From an uncultured Christensenella sp. (GTDB lineage: Bacteria; Bacillota; Clostridia; Christensenellales; UBA1242), in contig CASEHF010000008.1 in the NCBI GenBank assembly GCA_949287685.1, positions 1 to 32,762 on the forward strand: a stretch of DNA of 32,762 nucleotides. The letters run 5' to 3'. Both the position numbers and the translations under genes were made by a program. Within the stretch, counting starts at the first letter, position 1. Each line of letters begins with the position of its first letter. Positions 16,656 to 25,468 of this stretch are shown here, piece by piece. The notes under the pieces were generated by a model, which was not told the DNA's origin, searched no databases, and saw nothing but the letters and a program-made list of their open reading frames with translations.

Positions 16656-17099
16656 TTACTCCTCTTTTTCCTCTGTCGGTTTTTTACCCAGCATTTTTTT
16701 GATTTCGTTAGCCTTTGCCTGCTCCAGCATTTTACGAACGCCTATCATATTCAAAGCGTTTTTGCCATCGCTCCAAAGTTTCTCTATATGGTAAAACTCA
16801 CGAATCTCAGCGGTAAAAATATGCACTATGAGCGCGCCAAAGTCCAGCACCATCCAACGACCATCGTTTAAGCCATCGCGGCGGTACACCTTTTGCCCCT
16901 GCGCCTCCAAAGCATCCTCAATCTTTTCATACAGCGCCTTTGCGTGAGTTGTACTATTAGCGGTAGCAATAACAAAATAGTCAGCTATGTTTGATAAATA
17001 TGACACATCGATGAGCATTATATTTTCGGCTTTGTTTTCCTCAAAAACCTCGCATGCGCTCACTGCTAAAGTATAATCTTTACTAAATTGTTTTTTCAT
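16656..17099 (-). CDS. rsfS: Ribosome silencing factor RsfS (iojap family)
   Basis: Binds L14 on the 50S subunit and blocks subunit joining when nutrients are scarce. 147 aa; the Iojap domain spans about 10-115, with VSYLSNIADYFVIATANSTT, DGRWMVLDFGALIVHIFT and REFYHIEKLWSDG, all typical. A Lys/Glu-rich tail of about 30 residues extends the usual length. AAGGGG lies 7 nt before the ATG at 17099. It is first in the rsfS-tsaE-tsaB-rimI run, with a near-consensus promoter directly upstream. Confidence 0.93.
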   Translation of the reverse strand: MKKQFSKDYTLAVSACEVFEENKAENIMLIDVSYLSNIADYFVIATANSTTHAKALYEKIEDALEAQGQKVYRRDGLNDGRWMVLDFGALIVHIFTAEIREFYHIEKLWSDGKNALNMIGVRKMLEQAKANEIKKMLGKKPTEEKEE

Positions 17100-17128
17100 A
17101 GTCTATCCCCTTTACAAACTTTCCTCCT

Positions 17129-17157
17129 ATTATATAATATATTGCTTTTTTAGTCAA
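17129..17157 (-). promoter_or_regulatory. Sigma-A promoter of the rsfS operon
   Basis: On the minus strand TTGACT (17157-17152), a 17-nt spacer and TATAAT (17134-17129). The rsfS start is 30 nt downstream of the -10 box, so the leader is short. Confidence 0.8.
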
Positions 17158-17359
17158 TCATAAAGCATAAATTGCGCCGTTTTGTCAAGAATTAGTATGG
17201 TAAAATGCATTTAAAAATAAAGGGTTGCTGATTTTGGTCTTTTAAATAATTTCCCAAAATCGATGTAAAAAATGCACCAATTTAAACTTTTAAACCAAGC
17301 AATTTTACATATATTAAAATAAACTTATCAGTCGAAAATATTTGTAATTTGGAGAGGTT

Positions 17360-18187
17360 ATGCGTAGTAAATTAAGCATCATTATAGACACCACGGTGTT
17401 GTTTATCGTTATTAGTTTAATAGTTTTCGCGTGGGTCCGCTTTTACACTAGAGAAGTTCTCATTAGTGCGTTAGCGGGCGTTACTATCTCGGGACTGGTG
17501 AGTTACCTAATAGTATTCTTAAGCAAAAAGCGCGCAAACAAAATCATTCTAAACAAACTCGAAAAAGATCAAGCCACAGCGCTTTTACTTAATCTACGAT
17601 TTACCCCTAGCGATAAAATTACCGACTTTCTCGCCACCGTACTAAAAAAGTCTCACCCCGTAGAGGTATGCGCTGATTTCCTTATTTTAGATGCAAACTC
17701 TGCGCAAAACCAACCGCATAGCACTTTGCATAGTACTGAAAAAATGTTATTTGCTCCATACTTTACTCGAAAAATCGATATGCCCTACTTTATCTATGTA
17801 TACAAGTGTGCTATTGCTCTAAACATCAAGCATATCGCTTTTGTAGGTGCTGAATTTGATAGCGAAGTAACCAATTTTGCAAAACAAATTAACGGTTACA
17901 CTTTTGAATTCATAGATTTTTACAAATTTTACGATGAATTTATAAAAAATAGTGGTGTACAACTTCCTGTAGTAATTGATGTTACAAAACCAAAAATGCA
18001 ATGGATTGAGTTAGTACGGTATGCTTTTAGCCCAGCGAGAACGCGCCACTACCTCCTTTTTGGGCTACTAATTATCTTAATGAGTTTTTTAGTACCTTTT
18101 AAAATTTACTACCTTGTACTCGGAAGTATATTATGCTCAATCGCGTTAATTGTGCGAGTAGTCCCCTTATTAAAAAAGCAAAATTAA
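17360..18187 (+). CDS. Four-segment membrane protein with an Mrr-like (restriction-endonuclease-fold) core
   Basis: 275 aa. Two N-terminal membrane segments (about 7-27 and 33-54), a soluble core (about 60-215) and two C-terminal segments (about 228-248 and 250-268). In the core, IKHIAFVGAEFDSEVTNFAK followed by FEFIDFYKFYDEF has the pattern of the second half of Mrr-type domains ('fvT...f...a..fA......LIDg..l'). The catalytic strand with ExK or QxK is not seen, so if the fold is right the protein is probably not a nuclease. GGAGAGG lies 5 nt before the ATG. It is a single plus-strand gene between minus-strand genes, ended by a two-way terminator. Function unknown. Confidence 0.7.
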   Translation: MRSKLSIIIDTTVLFIVISLIVFAWVRFYTREVLISALAGVTISGLVSYLIVFLSKKRANKIILNKLEKDQATALLLNLRFTPSDKITDFLATVLKKSHPVEVCADFLILDANSAQNQPHSTLHSTEKMLFAPYFTRKIDMPYFIYVYKCAIALNIKHIAFVGAEFDSEVTNFAKQINGYTFEFIDFYKFYDEFIKNSGVQLPVVIDVTKPKMQWIELVRYAFSPARTRHYLLFGLLIILMSFLVPFKIYYLVLGSILCSIALIVRVVPLLKKQN

Positions 18188-18293
18188 CACAATTCGGTTT
18201 AAAACCGATACTGCTACCTATTGCATAAAACTCTAAGAAACACTTTATAATTTGATTATTAGAAATTTATATCTTAGTCACTAACAGCAAATA

Positions 18294-18335
18294 AAAAAGA
18301 CCTTGTCATAAAAGTTTATATGATAAAGTCTTTTT
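18294..18335. terminator. Bidirectional terminator between the membrane protein and yhbY
   Basis: AAAAAGACcTTgTCATA (18294-18310) pairs with TATGATAAAGTCTTTTT (18319-18335), an imperfect 15-bp stem with a short loop. A/T runs on both sides let it work in both directions for these convergent genes. Confidence 0.75.
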
Positions 18336-18382
18336 AGTTTTATTTTTTGTAATAATTGATTATGACCATAGTTGAATCAATC

Positions 18383-18673
18383 TTACTTTTTGTGGCGGTT
18401 TTTCTTGTCTTTGTTTTCCTTAAACAACACAATCTTGCGCCCGATTACCTGTACCACATCAGCGCCGCAACGCTTGCTTAACTCGTTGGCAACCTCGCGA
18501 GTACTACTCTCGCAACTCTCTAATACCGTAATCTTAATTAATTCGCGCGCATAGAGCGCCTGGTCGGCGGTATTGACAACATTTATACTCAAACCATCTT
18601 TCCCCACTTGCATTACAGGGTCTATGTTTTGAGCGGCTTTTCTTAACTCCGCCCTTTTAACTGGTGTAATCAT
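18383..18673 (-). CDS. yhbY: YhbY, CRM-domain RNA-binding protein of ribosome assembly
   Basis: Small basic protein that binds pre-50S particles. 96 aa, usual length. The CRM fold shows KRAELRKAAQNIDPVMQVGK (residues 6-25), then GLSINVVNTADQALYARELIK, the GxxG-like loop region LSKRCGADVVQVIGRKIVLF, and a Lys-rich tail. AGGAG lies 8 nt before the ATG at 18673. It is downstream of obgE and a small membrane protein on the same strand; obgE-yhbY pairs are common in Firmicutes. Confidence 0.93.
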   Translation of the reverse strand: MITPVKRAELRKAAQNIDPVMQVGKDGLSINVVNTADQALYARELIKITVLESCESSTREVANELSKRCGADVVQVIGRKIVLFKENKDKKNRHKK

Positions 18674-18697
18674 AATTTACTCCTTTTTATATAAAAA

Positions 18698-19225
18698 TTA
18701 ATGTTTTTTCGCATTTTTTTGCGTTTTTTTAGTGTTTTTCGCTACTTTTCGCTGATTTTGCACAGCATCAACTTCTTGTTGAGCGCTTTTTTGAGCCTCT
18801 AAAATTTCATCTAATAAACCCAAAATAGCAGTAATTTGGGCGGCACTGTACTGCTTTAAGCACAATATAGCAGTCGCATCCTTTAATCGTAACATAACTA
18901 ATTGTTTTTTAGTATTCGTGTAGTCATAACTTTCTATATTTTGATACTCAATTTCGCCAATTAGTTTCCCATTTGGAACATATCGACTAAAATTTCCACA
19001 AAAGTACTTAATATTATTTTCTGTAAAAACTATTTTTGATGCCAATACACCATACATCTCAAAGGGAACCAGCAACATTCCTAAAGCACCTAGCACTATA
19101 TCAAACCAGCCGCCCCAACCTACTCCATACACAAATAATGCAACAAAAGCCATCAAAATCACTACTAAAAGTATGATATAACATATATTTTTAGATGATT
19201 TCGGTAAAAAAGTCTTATTTTTCAT
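18698..19225 (-). CDS. Small membrane protein with PH-like domain, hypothetical
   Basis: 175 aa. Two hydrophobic segments near the N-terminus (about 12-34 and 38-60), then a beta-rich stretch (IVFTENNIKYFCGNF, IEYQNIESYDYTNTKKQLVM) that resembles bacterial PH-like domains of membrane proteins, and a Lys/Gln-rich C-terminal tail (VAKNTKKTQKNAKKH). No family is named with confidence. It begins 2 nt after the obgE stop, with GGAG upstream, and ends 24 nt before the yhbY start, so it is almost certainly in the same transcript as both. Confidence 0.7.
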   Translation of the reverse strand: MKNKTFLPKSSKNICYIILLVVILMAFVALFVYGVGWGGWFDIVLGALGMLLVPFEMYGVLASKIVFTENNIKYFCGNFSRYVPNGKLIGEIEYQNIESYDYTNTKKQLVMLRLKDATAILCLKQYSAAQITAILGLLDEILEAQKSAQQEVDAVQNQRKVAKNTKKTQKNAKKH

Positions 19226-19227
19226 AC

Positions 19228-20520
<1,293 letters not shown>

Positions 20521-20694
20521 CTAAAATTAATTTATTTTATGTTTTTTTACGCAAAAATGCAGTTTTTTAAGTGTTTTTTTACAACTTTTCGCTTGTTTTT
20601 CTCATATCAAAAAATTTTTCCTAGGTCGTTTAAAACATACCCTACCCTCTATCTAAAACCAGTCAATCATTAAAACCTGCCTTACTTCCTATAT

Positions 20695-20724
20695 ATTATA
20701 TTAGCCTATACACACAAAACGCAA
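20695..20724 (-). promoter_or_regulatory. Probable sigma-A promoter for obgE
   Basis: On the minus strand TTGCGT (20724-20719), an 18-nt spacer and TATAAT (20700-20695). It is 184 nt from the obgE start. The leader holds runs of T and A with several short inverted repeats but no riboswitch I recognise. Confidence 0.5.
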
Positions 20725-20742
20725 GGCAAAGTTGTATGCCTT
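20723..20742. terminator. Weak hairpin at the nth stop codon
   Basis: AAGGCA (20723-20728) pairs with TGCCTT (20737-20742) around an 8-nt loop; on the minus strand it is followed by GCGTTTTG rather than a clean U run. It begins 2 nt after the nth stop and overlaps the -35 box proposed for obgE, so at best it is a partial terminator. Confidence 0.35.
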
Positions 20743-20743
20743 T

Positions 20744-21385
20744 TTACTGGGTATTTGTGGATTGTTTAACCTGCAAATTATAGTACTTACAAATTTCCTT
20801 TAGTTTACACTCTGCACAATTGGGCTTCTGCGCTTTACAAAAATATCTACCAAACAACACAAGCCTAAAATGCGCATCGTGGTCAATATACCGGGGGTAT
20901 TTTTCGTTCCACTGTTGCTCCACCTCGAGCGGAGTCTTTGCATCGACCAGCCCGATACGATTTGTTACACGAAAAACATGCGTGTCGACCCCTATTCTGT
21001 TTGCTCCAAAACACGCACTCGAGACCACATTGGCAGTTTTTCGCCCTACACCAGGCAATGTTTCCAAAACCGCGGGGTCCTGAGGCACTTCACCGCCAAA
21101 TTTTTCTATTAACACACGAGACATGGCTAATATATTTTTTGCCTTGTTATGATAAAAACCCGTACTATATATCAGTCGCTCGAGTTCGGGTTGTGTAAGT
21201 GTCACCATACTCTCTACATCGGGATATTTTTGAAACAAAATTTTAGTAACTTCGTTTACGCGCTTGTCGGTACATTGAGCACTCAAAATCACCGCTACCA
21301 AGCACTGAAAATCAGTATCAAAATTTAATTCTGGGTCAGGGTTTGGAAACATTTCTGTTAAATAACTCATTACTTCATCTATCAT
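20744..21385 (-). CDS. nth: Endonuclease III (DNA glycosylase/AP lyase)
   Basis: Removes oxidised pyrimidines and nicks abasic sites in base excision repair. The start is set at ATG 21385 (213 aa, normal length) with AGGAG 8 nt upstream; the frame is open 32 codons further but that stretch (FFLLKNYIICVII) contains the promoter. The HhH motif LPGVGRKTANV gives catalytic Lys116, and GVDTHVFRV gives Asp134. The C-terminal CKAQKPNCAECKLKEIC is the Cys-x6-Cys-x2-Cys-x5-Cys 4Fe-4S loop. It is a monocistronic minus-strand gene between sigF and obgE. Confidence 0.95.
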   Translation of the reverse strand: MIDEVMSYLTEMFPNPDPELNFDTDFQCLVAVILSAQCTDKRVNEVTKILFQKYPDVESMVTLTQPELERLIYSTGFYHNKAKNILAMSRVLIEKFGGEVPQDPAVLETLPGVGRKTANVVSSACFGANRIGVDTHVFRVTNRIGLVDAKTPLEVEQQWNEKYPRYIDHDAHFRLVLFGRYFCKAQKPNCAECKLKEICKYYNLQVKQSTNTQ

Positions 21386-21407
21386 TTGTGAAACTCCTAT
21401 AATTGAT

Positions 21408-21436
21408 ATTATAACACATATTATATAATTTTTCAA
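21408..21436 (-). promoter_or_regulatory. Sigma-A promoter of nth
   Basis: Minus-strand TTGAAA (21436-21431), exactly 17 nt, TATAAT (21413-21408). It lies inside the upstream extension of the nth frame, which supports the shorter protein start. Confidence 0.8.
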
Positions 21437-21602
21437 TAGAAAAAACACAGCATAATAATATTGATTACTGAACCAAAACACATTTATATTTATAAAATTT
21501 ATGAATATTTATCAAATTATGAAATAACAAATTTAAATAAACAAAAGACCGCGCAAGCACACGCAACCATAATAAAAAATATAAAAATCTATTTAAAACA
21601 AA

Positions 21603-21627
21603 GAAAAAACCACCAAAAAAGTGATTT
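21603..21627 (-). terminator. Probable terminator of the spoIIA operon
   Basis: Minus-strand AATCAC pairs with GTGGTT (one G-T pair) around a loop of six to seven nt, followed by six U. It is directly downstream of the sigF stop codon at 21634. Confidence 0.6.
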
Positions 21628-21633
21628 TTAATG

Positions 21634-22356
21634 TTATTCTATAAACTTTTTGCGCATATTTTGCAAAACTTTATTCTCAATTCTAGAAACCTGCACTTGA
21701 CTGACCCCGAGTTCTTTCGCTATTTCACTCTGTGTCTTGTCACGATAATAACGCATAATTATAATTTTTCTATCGCGAGGCGGCAATGATTCTATTAGTT
21801 GTTTTAATATAAAATGGTCGAGTTTTGAATCCTCCTCCTCGGGAGTTGCTATTCTCTCACCTAAAGTCACACTTCCCTCTTCAGTGCTATCCACAGGTGT
21901 CGACAAACTCACAGGGTAGCGAGCACTATCCATTGCAAACACGACCTCTTGTGGCTCTAAATTAAATTTTTCAGCAATATCAGCAATACTCGGCGCGGGA
22001 CTATCACTAGAGAAACTATCCAGGTATCTATTTATCTCAGCAGCCTGCGACTTTATAGCACGACTGACCTTTATATATCCATCATCTCTAAGAAAACGCT
22101 TCACCTCACCCGCAATCATAGGAACAGCATAAGTGCTAAAACGGACATTGTACGAAGAGTCGAAATTGTTTATCGCTTTTACAAAACCTACACAGCCAAG
22201 TTGGAAAAGGTCATCGTAATCAACACCCTTGTTACGATAGCGCTTAATCACACTTTTAACTAAAGGGTAGTGAGCGCTTATGAGCATATCTTTGGCATCT
22301 TGGTCGCCATTCTGCGCTAGTTTTATCAGCCTAAGCGTTTGCTCATAATCAATCAT
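21634..22356 (-). CDS. sigF: Sporulation sigma factor sigma-F (SpoIIAC)
   Basis: First forespore-specific sigma factor. 240 aa from the ATG at 22356, which has a GGTGG site and overlaps the spoIIAB stop by 8 bp; the longer frame start at 22392 would overlap by 44 bp and has no better site. Region 2 reads DDLFQLGCVGFVKAINNFDSSYNVRFSTYAVPMIAGEVKRFLRDDG, here given as segments: DDLFQLGCVGF, RFSTYAVPMIAGE and KRFLRDDG, with KVSRAIK after it. Region 4 has RYYRDKTQSEIAKELGVSQ followed by VQVSRIE. SigF and SigG are similar; the operon position after spoIIAB makes it SigF. It is held inactive by SpoIIAB until SpoIIAA is dephosphorylated. Confidence 0.93.
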   Translation of the reverse strand: MIDYEQTLRLIKLAQNGDQDAKDMLISAHYPLVKSVIKRYRNKGVDYDDLFQLGCVGFVKAINNFDSSYNVRFSTYAVPMIAGEVKRFLRDDGYIKVSRAIKSQAAEINRYLDSFSSDSPAPSIADIAEKFNLEPQEVVFAMDSARYPVSLSTPVDSTEEGSVTLGERIATPEEEDSKLDHFILKQLIESLPPRDRKIIIMRYYRDKTQSEIAKELGVSQVQVSRIENKVLQNMRKKFIE

Positions 22357-22810
22357 TTTCACCACCCACCGCCTTTGCTTTTCGGCACTCAAGAGTTTTA
22401 GTCATTTCGACCACAATACCGCCACCCGTGTTATGCTGCAGATTTACCGAATCCATAAAACTTTCCATTACAGTAAACCCCATTCCAGCACGCTCCTCAT
22501 CCGGTTTTGTGGTGAAAAATGGTTCGCGGGCGCGATTTAAATCTACAATACCTACGCCGTTATCCATCACCTTTATATCAATCTCCCGCGTTTGTTTTAA
22601 CCCCACCCAAACAGTGACCTTCCCCACGGTTTTTGGATAAGCGTGTACAACACAGTTGGTCACCGCTTCACTGACAGCAGTCTTAATATCGGTAATCTCA
22701 TCAAGTGTAGGATTGAGTTGAACGCAAAACGCCGCCACAGCGCTGCGTGCAAATCCTTCGTTTATTGAGTGAGAATCGAATTGTAGTGTCATTTCGTTAA
22801 GATATTTCAT
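22349..22810 (-). CDS. spoIIAB: SpoIIAB, anti-sigma-F serine kinase
   Basis: Binds and blocks sigma-F, and phosphorylates SpoIIAA. GHKL/HATPase fold, 153 aa. N-box DIKTAVSEAVTNCVVHAYP (residues about 41-60), G1 box MDNGVGIVDL and G2 box RAGMGFTVMESFMD, all as in Firmicute SpoIIAB. ATG at 22810 lies 11 nt after the spoIIAA stop with GGGGAG between. It overlaps sigF by 8 bp. SpoIIE, the phosphatase that opposes it, is not in the window. Confidence 0.94.
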   Translation of the reverse strand: MKYLNEMTLQFDSHSINEGFARSAVAAFCVQLNPTLDEITDIKTAVSEAVTNCVVHAYPKTVGKVTVWVGLKQTREIDIKVMDNGVGIVDLNRAREPFFTTKPDEERAGMGFTVMESFMDSVNLQHNTGGGIVVEMTKTLECRKAKAVGGEND

Positions 22811-22821
22811 AATTACTCCCC

Positions 22822-23130
22822 TTAATTAATTTTTGGCATCACATCATAAAGTGCGGTCATTTTAAAAATCTTGTCAGCCTGTGTGCTTGGATTCGAGATA
22901 AACACTGGAGTGTTGCGTTGCTTCAGTTTTTTATATCTACCAATCAAAACACCTATGCCAGTACTATCCATAAAATCAAGTTTGGATAAATCTATGATGA
23001 CCTGTTTAAACTCCGCCGAATCAAATTGATTGTCCATCGCACTACGAGCATAATGAGCGGTATGCTCATCAAGTTCACCTGCAATAGAAAGGTACAATGT
23101 ACCCATATAAACCTTAGCATTTACTTGCAT
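22822..23130 (-). CDS. spoIIAA: SpoIIAA, anti-anti-sigma factor
   Basis: STAS-domain protein whose unphosphorylated form releases sigma-F from SpoIIAB. The start is set at ATG 23130 (102 aa) because AGGAGGGG lies 7 nt upstream; the frame is open 37 codons further but that part has no homology character. KLDFMDSTGIGVLIGRYK carries the phosphorylated Ser at residue 56 (Ser58 in Bacillus subtilis). First gene of the spoIIAA-spoIIAB-sigF operon. A sigma-H-type promoter candidate lies about 150 nt upstream, and a TGCCA-tatt-TGGCA inverted repeat at 23184-23197 lies between. Confidence 0.94.
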   Translation of the reverse strand: MQVNAKVYMGTLYLSIAGELDEHTAHYARSAMDNQFDSAEFKQVIIDLSKLDFMDSTGIGVLIGRYKKLKQRNTPVFISNPSTQADKIFKMTALYDVMPKIN

Positions 23131-23283
23131 AAACAATCCCCTCCTAGACAATCTAATTTTACAATAAATCCAAATAAAAAAATTGCCATATTTGGCAGAA
23201 TCAACACTAATTTTGCTAAATAATGGCAAATATAAATTCACAACACTTTTCGATAAAACATCACGAAAAACCGCTTCCTTTTT

Positions 23284-23311
23284 AAATTCTTAAAGTAAAA
23301 ATCAAACCTCT
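23284..23311 (-). promoter_or_regulatory. Sigma-H-like promoter candidate for spoIIA
   Basis: Minus-strand AGAGGTTTG, a 10-nt spacer and TAAGAATTT resemble the sigma-H pattern (RnAGGAwww, 11-12 nt, RnnGAATww) with mismatches. Sigma-H drives spoIIA in Bacillus. The match is partial, so this is tentative. Confidence 0.3.
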
Positions 23312-23396
23312 ATGTTTGAAAACTTATGCATAGTACTTTAAATTTGTGTCAAAATGCGTACAATTTGCTAAATTTTAAAAAATACAAGCAAAATTA

Positions 23397-24530
23397 TTAA
23401 TAATCAAAAGCCGCCTTCGCATTAAGCACGCCCATTCCACAATCATTTGGACTACAGTCTAAACGATTGGCGCTATACATAATTAATGATTTAATTTGAT
23501 TTGGCAAAAGATAAGGATTGCGCTCAAGTAATAATGCAGCAACGCCAGCGACAAATGGCGTACTCACGCTTGAGCCTGTCATTTGAGTCAAAAACACTGG
23601 ACCATTTGCGAGCGAAGTGATATCAACCCCTGGCGCTATTAAATCGGGTTTTATGATATCAAATATTGGACCGCGAGAACTAAAATCTGCTACCTCGATA
23701 TTTACTTTTGTTGTGTCAGCACAACCTACTGTGATTATTTTTGAACAACTACCCGGAGACTTGACCGACTCAGGCTTTGGACCATCATTGCCAACTGCAC
23801 TGACTACAGTAATTCCAGCATCCCATAAACTACTCGCCCCGAGACTCAAAGGGTCATTTCGAGCAAGAGGGGTGCTACCGAAACTCATACACACAACTTT
23901 TATATTATATTTTTTGCGATTTTCATACACCCATTGCATAGCATCCAAAACTTTAAATGCCTGTGTCTGTCCATCACTATTGAGGGCTTTTAAAATTATC
24001 AAATCACATCCAGGGGCAATGCCGCAGTATTTCCCCTTTGAGTATGCACCACTCCCCGCCAGTACTCCTGTGACAAAAGTGCCATGACCATTGTCATCAT
24101 ACATCGCTGTACGCTCATTAACTAAATCCACAAACTCAACAACTCTATTTCTACCGAGCAAAAAATCTATGTGCGGATAGCAGCCTGTATCAATAATCGC
24201 CACACGAACCCCCTTGCCCGTGTACCCCTCCTTATGCAGCACATCAACATTGACCTTTTTCCTAGCATCGTACATTAGAGCGTTTGCAATTTTAACTGAT
24301 GAAATATATTCAACCCACGAATTTAGTGCGAGCGCAAAAATTTCGCCACTACCGCTTTCCACGGCAAACGCGCTAATAAACGGATACTCTCCAATAATGT
24401 TTAAATTGGGGTTATTTTTTAAAATTTTTCGTGAATTAAGAAAATCTTTTACATAAAGTATGTACTTTATATCCATTTTGTTCGCTATTCGCACGCCTAG
24501 CAAACTAGAATCGATTTTAAAAAAACTCAT
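23397..24530 (-). CDS. Subtilisin-like serine protease (S8 family), no signal peptide
   Basis: 377 aa. Residues about 20-95 look like an I9-type prodomain (IKYILYVKDFLNSRK, then EYISSVKIANALM). The catalytic domain has Asp114 in VAIIDTGCYP, His149 in DDNGHGTFVTGV, the oxyanion Asn248 in SAVGNDGP and Ser321 in MTGSSVSTPFVAGV (SS-V-S-TP instead of the usual TSMATP). No N-terminal signal peptide, so cytoplasmic or exported by another route, like intracellular subtilisins. It lacks the extra jellyroll domain of clostridial Csp germination proteases. It starts 2 nt after the preceding small gene, so the two are co-transcribed. Proximity to spoIIA suggests, but does not show, a sporulation role. 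Confidence 0.88.
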   Translation of the reverse strand: MSFFKIDSSLLGVRIANKMDIKYILYVKDFLNSRKILKNNPNLNIIGEYPFISAFAVESGSGEIFALALNSWVEYISSVKIANALMYDARKKVNVDVLHKEGYTGKGVRVAIIDTGCYPHIDFLLGRNRVVEFVDLVNERTAMYDDNGHGTFVTGVLAGSGAYSKGKYCGIAPGCDLIILKALNSDGQTQAFKVLDAMQWVYENRKKYNIKVVCMSFGSTPLARNDPLSLGASSLWDAGITVVSAVGNDGPKPESVKSPGSCSKIITVGCADTTKVNIEVADFSSRGPIFDIIKPDLIAPGVDITSLANGPVFLTQMTGSSVSTPFVAGVAALLLERNPYLLPNQIKSLIMYSANRLDCSPNDCGMGVLNAKAAFDY

Positions 24531-24532
24531 AT

Positions 24533-24919
24533 TTAATCCAAAATTGATAATAGATAATTCATTTTTGCGCGTTGCTCATCATTTAACATTGGGGTAATTT
24601 GATTTGCTAGACTGCGAATAGCGCTAGAATCAAAAGTGCCTTCTTGCTTTTTAATAGCTACCAGTCTCAAGATTTCGGCAACAATATCACCTTCACTCAT
24701 TTCGCCATATTTGGAAATAAAATCTTGAATCACATCTCCATACTCATCTTCAACTTTTTTAAATTCATCGCTTTCCAAAATCTTTTCAAAATCCATATTT
24801 TGAGAAAAATTGTTTGCTTTTGATTCCGATTTTCCCTTTTTTATTTCTTTTGTTAAATCTGCCTCTGCACTTTGTTTTTTATCAATCTCTTGCGTCTTTC
24901 CAAAATCTTTTAAATTCAT
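24533..24919 (-). CDS. Small charged hypothetical protein co-transcribed with the S8 protease
   Basis: 128 aa from the ATG at 24919; GAGGTG lies 5 nt upstream, so the in-frame GTG at 24925 is inside that site. The N-terminal half is Lys/Glu/Ser-rich and probably flexible (QSAEADLTKEIKKGKSES). The C-terminal half is helical (YGDVIQDFISKYGEMSEG, then MLNDEQRAKMNYLLSIL). No membrane segment or Cys. Not recognised. It lies directly before the protease, with a 15-bp palindrome upstream that it shares with the divergent gene at 24981. A substrate, regulator or partner of the protease are all possible. Confidence 0.7.
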   Translation of the reverse strand: MNLKDFGKTQEIDKKQSAEADLTKEIKKGKSESKANNFSQNMDFEKILESDEFKKVEDEYGDVIQDFISKYGEMSEGDIVAEILRLVAIKKQEGTFDSSAIRSLANQITPMLNDEQRAKMNYLLSILD

Positions 24920-24947
24920 ACTCACACCTCGACATTCACTAAATCAG

Positions 24948-24962
24948 TATATGAGTCATATA
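24948..24962. promoter_or_regulatory. Perfect 15-bp palindrome between divergent small genes
   Basis: TATATGA-G-TCATATA has 7-bp perfect arms. On the minus strand its edge reads CATATACT and on the plus strand CATATATT; both resemble the -10 element of mother-cell sigma-E promoters (CATAYANT), but no matching -35 was confirmed. It may be an operator serving both genes. Confidence 0.4.
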
Positions 24963-24980
24963 TTAAAGTGGTGAGTGAAA

Positions 24981-25427
24981 TTGGATATTTTTAGTATTTT
25001 AAACAGCATTGGAATAGACAAACTCGAGAATATTTTTAATCTCGTGTCTAGTCTATTTAATCACTCTCAAACAAACACCGAAAACATTAATACCACCCCT
25101 CAAGACTTTGATAGTAAAAATCCATATTGGTCTTTACCTACATACAATTTACCTTCACCCCAAACTCAAAGCACTGAAAATACTACTTCGACACAAACAT
25201 ATAATAATAATATGAATTATATAAATAGTACTATGCAACAAAATTATAGTACTATGCAAAACCAAAACGGTATGCATAGTACCTTAAAATCGAATAAAAA
25301 TGCAGATTTTTTGGAAATTTTTAAGATTTTGCTGCCATTATTTAAAAGCTCGAACAATACTATATCTCAAACGGAAACAGCCGCAAAACGCGAATCTGAA
25401 ATACTGAAATTAAATAAAACAAATTAA
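24981..25427 (+). CDS. Asn/Thr/Gln-rich hypothetical protein
   Basis: About 148 aa. The start is uncertain: GGTGAG (24970-24975) lies 5 nt before a TTG at 24981, while the alternative GTG at 24975 overlaps that site. A hydrophobic amphipathic N-terminus (DIFSILNSIGIDKLENIF) is followed by a low-complexity middle rich in Asn, Gln, Thr, Ser and Tyr (NNNMNYINSTMQQNYSTMQN) and an amphipathic segment near the end (DFLEIFKILLPLFKSS). The two hydrophobic patches LxxIFxxLxxxF look like related short helices at both ends. It converges on the HTH gene; the composition resembles structural or coat-associated proteins, but no family is recognised. Confidence 0.6.
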   Translation: MDIFSILNSIGIDKLENIFNLVSSLFNHSQTNTENINTTPQDFDSKNPYWSLPTYNLPSPQTQSTENTTSTQTYNNNMNYINSTMQQNYSTMQNQNGMHSTLKSNKNADFLEIFKILLPLFKSSNNTISQTETAAKRESEILKLNKTN

Positions 25428-25445
25428 ACTGACTGTTAAAATAAT

Positions 25446-25468
25446 AAAAAAGGAGCAAACTGCTCCTT
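25446..25468 (-). terminator. Intrinsic terminator of the ABC/HTH pair
   Basis: Minus-strand AAGGAGCAG-ttt-GCTCCTT followed by six U. The stem overlaps the TAA at 25467-25469. It also lies 20 nt past the convergent plus-strand gene and may stop that transcript less efficiently. Confidence 0.8.

Noticed and set aside
21386..21481. N-terminal 32-residue hydrophobic extension of endonuclease III
   Set aside because: It overlaps a consensus promoter, and AGGAG sits correctly before the ATG at 21385.
23131..23241. N-terminal 37-residue extension of SpoIIAA
   Set aside because: AGGAGGGG is placed for the ATG at 23130, and family members start there.
23397..24530. Csp-type germination protease
   Set aside because: The protein is about 200 residues shorter than Csp proteases and lacks their extra domain; only the general S8 assignment is supported.
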